Source of the DNA: Axinella damicornis
Taxonomy: Eukaryota; Porifera; Demospongiae; Axinellida; Axinellidae
Assembly (NCBI GenBank): GCA_963931865.1
Contig: OZ007508.1
Span: forward strand, 4,829,206-4,893,205
Direction of reading: 5' to 3'
DNA: 64,000 nt
The notes under the pieces: model-generated
The model's database searches: none
What the model was told of the DNA's origin: nothing
Seen by the model: the letters and a program-made list of their open reading frames with translations, nothing else
Shown here: in pieces, positions 60,643-64,000 of the stretch
How positions within the stretch are numbered: position 1 is the stretch's first letter
How the letters are laid out: each line of letters begins with the position of its first letter
Translations under genes and position numbers: made by a program

Positions 60643-61683
60643 GAAAAGGGGCTGGCCTGTGAGACTATCCCCCTCCAACTATCATGAAATTGTCCTTGCC
60701 TCCAAGCTGCTTGAACTCTATATCTCATCCAGAAGGTTTTTCCAGCTCTGACCTCCACTTTGCGTTCAAGAGAAGCCAGTTCTGCAAAACCTGGCAGTTT
60801 CCATTATGCACTGCGGAGTCTGAATTACTGTTTTGGCGGGAAGTCAAGGTATAGCGCGCATGCGCAACCGGGCACATCCGGTTTGGGTTTAAATACTCAA
60901 TTTGTAACAAGTTTTGGCGGGATGTCGGGATGGCACACTCGCTAAGCACTTGCTTTGCAGCCTGGGGGTTGAGTGTTCGCCTCCCCAATAACCGAGTACG
61001 AGTCTGGGCCACTCCGTACACACCGGTTCTCGACTTCCCCGCCTAGCAGCATGAGTACGCCGGTTCCCATCTGACCACCGAAGCTAAAGGTGTTCTGGTA
61101 GAAAGCAGGTTAGTCTCCTGTGATTCCAGGACCGCCTATCCAGCGCTCCTGAGGCTTACACTTCGGTGTCTGACCTGTCACGGAGGGATGGGTGTGTTGC
61201 TAGGTTTGTTTTTTTCTTTTTTTTCCCCCTTGGTTAATTAGCTAACTATACTTTTTGTCGTTCTTTTGTACATAGAAGGCTGCTATATATATTATAATCA
61301 TTTTATATACTTCCATTGGTCAGTTCTTAGTGCATGCACCTCCTCCCCTGAATCAGTAGTTTAGGGGGATGGCAGTCCTACTGTGTTAGAGTCATTATGG
61401 TACCATCCATTCAGGGCTGCTGGAGTCAGCAACTTACACTCTAATGTCCCAGTCCATGAAATTGTAAAAAAAAGGCGTATGCGAATGTGAGCAAAACTAT
61501 TACATACCATAGTCGTGTGTTATCTACAAGTTCTACAGCGTATGTCAACGTAAGCAAAACAAAACAAGCAAGTGAATATAGCATGGGTTGAAGATACAAT
61601 ATTACACAGAATTCTGTTTCACCCTTACAGCAAAATTGAAGGTGTGTTGTGATAGGGTGTACACAGTACATGATATTAGAGTC
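60643..61683. other. Spacer with possible tRNA-derived repeat
   Basis: 60925-61010 contains TGGCACACTCGCTAAGC and GGGTTGAGTGTTCGCCTCCC at a spacing like the A and B boxes of a tRNA-derived SINE; not assigned firmly. CGCGCATGCGCA near 60856-60867 resembles an NRF-1 site with no gene beside it. Two GCGTATG(C/T)..A.....GCAAAAC units occur at about 61474 and 61540. Confidence 0.3.
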
Positions 61684-61782
61684 TAGCCTCGTTGCCTAGC
61701 TTTTCGTCGCTTGCAGTATGGTAAGCGCTTTACCGTACTGCAAGCGACGAAAAGCTGGGCGTGGGACTGGGAACGAGGCTTA
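61684..61782. mobile_element. Palindromic element, long inner arms
   Basis: TAGCCTCGTTGCC ... CTGGGAACGAGGCTTA enclose an almost perfect inner hairpin (CTTTTCGTCGCTTGCAGTA and complement). Flanks ATTAGAGTC and ATTGGAGTC differ at one position of nine. Confidence 0.85.
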
Positions 61783-61849
61783 ATTGGAGTCCATGGACTC
61801 TAATATCTATGGTAATATACTGTGGTACCTACTACCTAGCCTCGTACCC

Positions 61850-62150
61850 AGGCCCTCACGTGGAACGCGGAAGAGGGCCTGGTGACACTTGGCAAAATTC
61901 CCGTATGTGCTGAGCTCAGCAGTCTTGATTTCGGGTAGGCAAATCACGTTCGTCCATTGCAAATTACAGGGTAGTAATTACATTCTTCACCCCGTGAAAA
62001 GTGTAGCCGTTTGATAAAACCACTTTTCTAGCCTTCAAGACTCACCTCTGGTCGCTCCTTGGCAAGGACTTTCTACATAGCCATCACCAACATCTACCTT
62101 CTGCGTGATTCCGAATGCATCCTAGTAAGGAATGTAATCGCTTACGCAAT
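61850..62150. repeat. Dispersed repeat, second copy at 15630-15925
   Basis: Same-orientation counterpart of the repeat in NLR2 intron 1, with one extra segment near 62098-62125. It abuts the foldback element. Confidence 0.8.
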
Positions 62151-62159
62151 AGACCTTAT

Positions 62160-64000
62160 TCGGCTAACGCGCGCGCCGACACTGGCGGCAAATTCCAATC
62201 ACTTGCGTGGGCGTTCCACACAGCTGCAACTGTTATAAACTAGCTTCTTGCTAACTGTACGTACGTTTTCAAGTAAAGATCATCAGTGAATACAGTACAC
62301 TACTTTGTGTAAGTGACAGAAGACTCGTTGCAAGAGGGAGAGCACATTCACGAGAGACAAGTTTCGACGTTTGTGAAGGAGCTCAGGGACAGCCGTAGGG
62401 CTGAAAGCACACTAAAGAGCGTAATGCAAAGTCGGCGCTAGCTGAGCCACACTTTCGAGCGCATTTATCTACTGAAAAGGCACTAGCCTCACCGTAGCTG
62501 CCTTGCAGAGCACGTCCAGCAACTAGCTGGCGAGCCACATCCCTGAAAGCACACCCACCTCGAGCCACTCCCATGGAGAACGGTACTACTACAGCCACTC
62601 TGATCAGCTAGTGCTTACACAGGATGATGTCCATTGTGCTGCACTCCCAGAGCCACTGGAGAAACACCACAAGAGTGCCTTGGGATGGTGGTGCTGAGTG
62701 CTTGCTGTTGGAATCCTGTGGCATTGTCACGTAAGACTTTGGCGTAAAATGTTGCTTTACGCATTAAGGGAAATTTTACGCCATTCATGCCTTTGTGCAT
62801 AAAGGGAAAATTTTACGCCATGGCTGTCATTATGTACATAACAACAGCATTTTACGCCATGGGGTTTGGCGTAAAATCCCCTTGTGAAATGGCATGACCA
62901 CTTATACAATGTTGCGTATACATAAAGGGAAAATTTTACGCCAATGAACTAAACGAATGGGGTAACCCCTGACGGACCTAATTGCAGGGCTCACCCCATC
63001 CAGGTTCATGGTACTATACAGGTGGAGAGGGCTAGTCCAACAGCGTCTGGTGGACTTAATTGATAGGGCCAACAGCAGAATATGTAGGGGAGTTACTCAA
63101 CCCTCCGCGCCGTCAAGGGCAACCCCATTCGTTTAGTTCACTGGCGTAAAATTCTCCCTTTATGTATAAGCAACTTATGCCACATAAAGGGACAATTTTA
63201 CGCCGTTGGTACCATGAACCTGGATGGGGTGAGCCCTGTCAATTAGGTCCATAATATTCTCCCTTTATGTATACGCAACATTGTATAAGTGGTCACGCCA
63301 TTTCACAAGGGGATTTTACGCCAAACCCCATGGCGTAAAATGCTGTCGTTATGTACATAACGACAGCCATGGCGTAAAATATTCCCTTTATGCACAAAGG
63401 CATGAATGGCGTTAAATTTCCCTTTATGCGCAAAGGCAACATTTTACGCCAAAGTCTTACATGACAATGCCACAGGATTCCAACAGCAAGCACTCAGCAC
63501 CACCATCCCAAGGCACTCTTGTGGTGTTTCTCCAGTGGCTCTGGGAGTGCAGCACAATGGACATCATCCTGTGTAAGCACTAGCTGATCAGAGTGGCTGT
63601 AGTAGTACCGTTCTCCATGGGTGTGGCTCAAGGTGGGTGTGCTTTCAGGGATGTGGCTCGCCAGCTAGTTGCTGGACGTGCTCTGCAAGGCAGCTACGGT
63701 GAGGCTAGTGCCTTTTCAGTAGATAAACGCGCTCGAAATTGTGGCTCAGCTAGCGCCGACTTAGCAATACGCTCTTTACTGTGCTTTCAGCCCTACGGCT
63801 GTCCCTGAGCTCCTTCACAAACGTCGAAATTTGTCTCTCGTGAATGTGCTCTCCCTCTTGCAACGAGTCTTCTGTCACCTACACAAAGTAGTGTACTGTA
63901 TTCACTGATGATCTTTACTTGAAAACGTACGTACAGTTAGCAAGAAAGTTTATAACAGTTGCAGCTGTGTGGAACGCCCACGCAAGTAATTGGAATTTGC
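62160..64000. mobile_element. Large foldback element, right end outside window
   Basis: The left arm (about 62189-62940) is repeated in inverse orientation at about 63248-64000, more than 750 bp with few differences; the last bases GGAATTTGC match the start of the left arm, so the right end lies just beyond the window. Each arm holds the same 71-codon frame (62383-62598 minus, 63593-63808 plus) and several ATTTTACGCCA motifs. The centre contains further inverted blocks in interleaved order. No transposase is recognised. Confidence 0.85.

Noticed and set aside
60856..60867. NRF-1-like CGCGCATGCGCA site as a promoter
   Set aside because: No start codon or exon beside it is supported; a similar GCGCATGCGCA occurs at about 29075 inside a mobile element.
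60925..61010. tRNA gene
   Set aside because: A- and B-box-like segments are present, but I could not fold a cloverleaf with a proper acceptor stem; at most a SINE head.
61441..61671. Hydrophobic 76-codon minus-strand frame resembling a membrane protein
   Set aside because: Covers duplicated GCGTATG...GCAAAAC units in a repeat-rich spacer, with no splice partners and no family resemblance.

Overview
The window is animal nuclear DNA: genes with many short GT-AG introns, eukaryote-only protein families (NLR immune receptors, ALDH16A1, MTHFD2, NOLC1), dense short inverted-repeat transposons and long homopolymer runs. The NLR repertoire (DEATH or CARD, then a proline-rich linker, NACHT and ribonuclease-inhibitor-type LRRs, two of them with a 2A-like leader) fits a marine invertebrate, most likely a sponge. 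That assignment is inference; no ribosomal or mitochondrial marker is present. A 200-base N gap lies at 20041-20240.

Layout. 1-2636: an orphan exon, an NLR relic, and duplicated upstream DNA. 2637-8037 (+): NLR1, a complete five-exon gene (2A leader, DEATH domain, Pro-rich exons, an NLR-like exon that has lost the NTPase core, LRRs). 8487-9105 (-): last three exons of an ALDH16A1 gene. 9106-13999: transposon-rich spacer. 14000-20040 (+): NLR2, a diverged paralogue of NLR1 cut by the N gap. 20409-28186 (-): first ten exons of ALDH16A1. 28350-37257 (+): NLR3, CARD-NACHT-LRR with intact Walker motifs, sharing a 163-bp divergent promoter with ALDH16A1. About 37800-41402 (+): an unrecognised multi-exon gene. 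43261-47267 (+): a single-pass membrane receptor with a tyrosine-rich tail. 47772-50971 (-): complete MTHFD2. 51740-57883 (+): complete NOLC1 (Nopp140), divergent from MTHFD2. 57884-64000: gene-poor, with mobile elements and a foldback element of more than 1.8 kb running off the end.

Most notable: (i) 2A-like ribosome-skipping motifs fused to a hydrophobic leader at the N-terminus of two DEATH-NLR genes, predicting two localisations of one immune receptor; (ii) an NLR without its ATPase core beside one that keeps it; (iii) a family of tiny palindromic elements (as short as 36 bp) with 9-bp target-site duplications, one nested inside another; (iv) simple repeats repeatedly used as polypyrimidine tracts. 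Exon boundaries were derived by hand from GT/AG sites, reading phase and remembered family similarity; no alignment or expression data were available.
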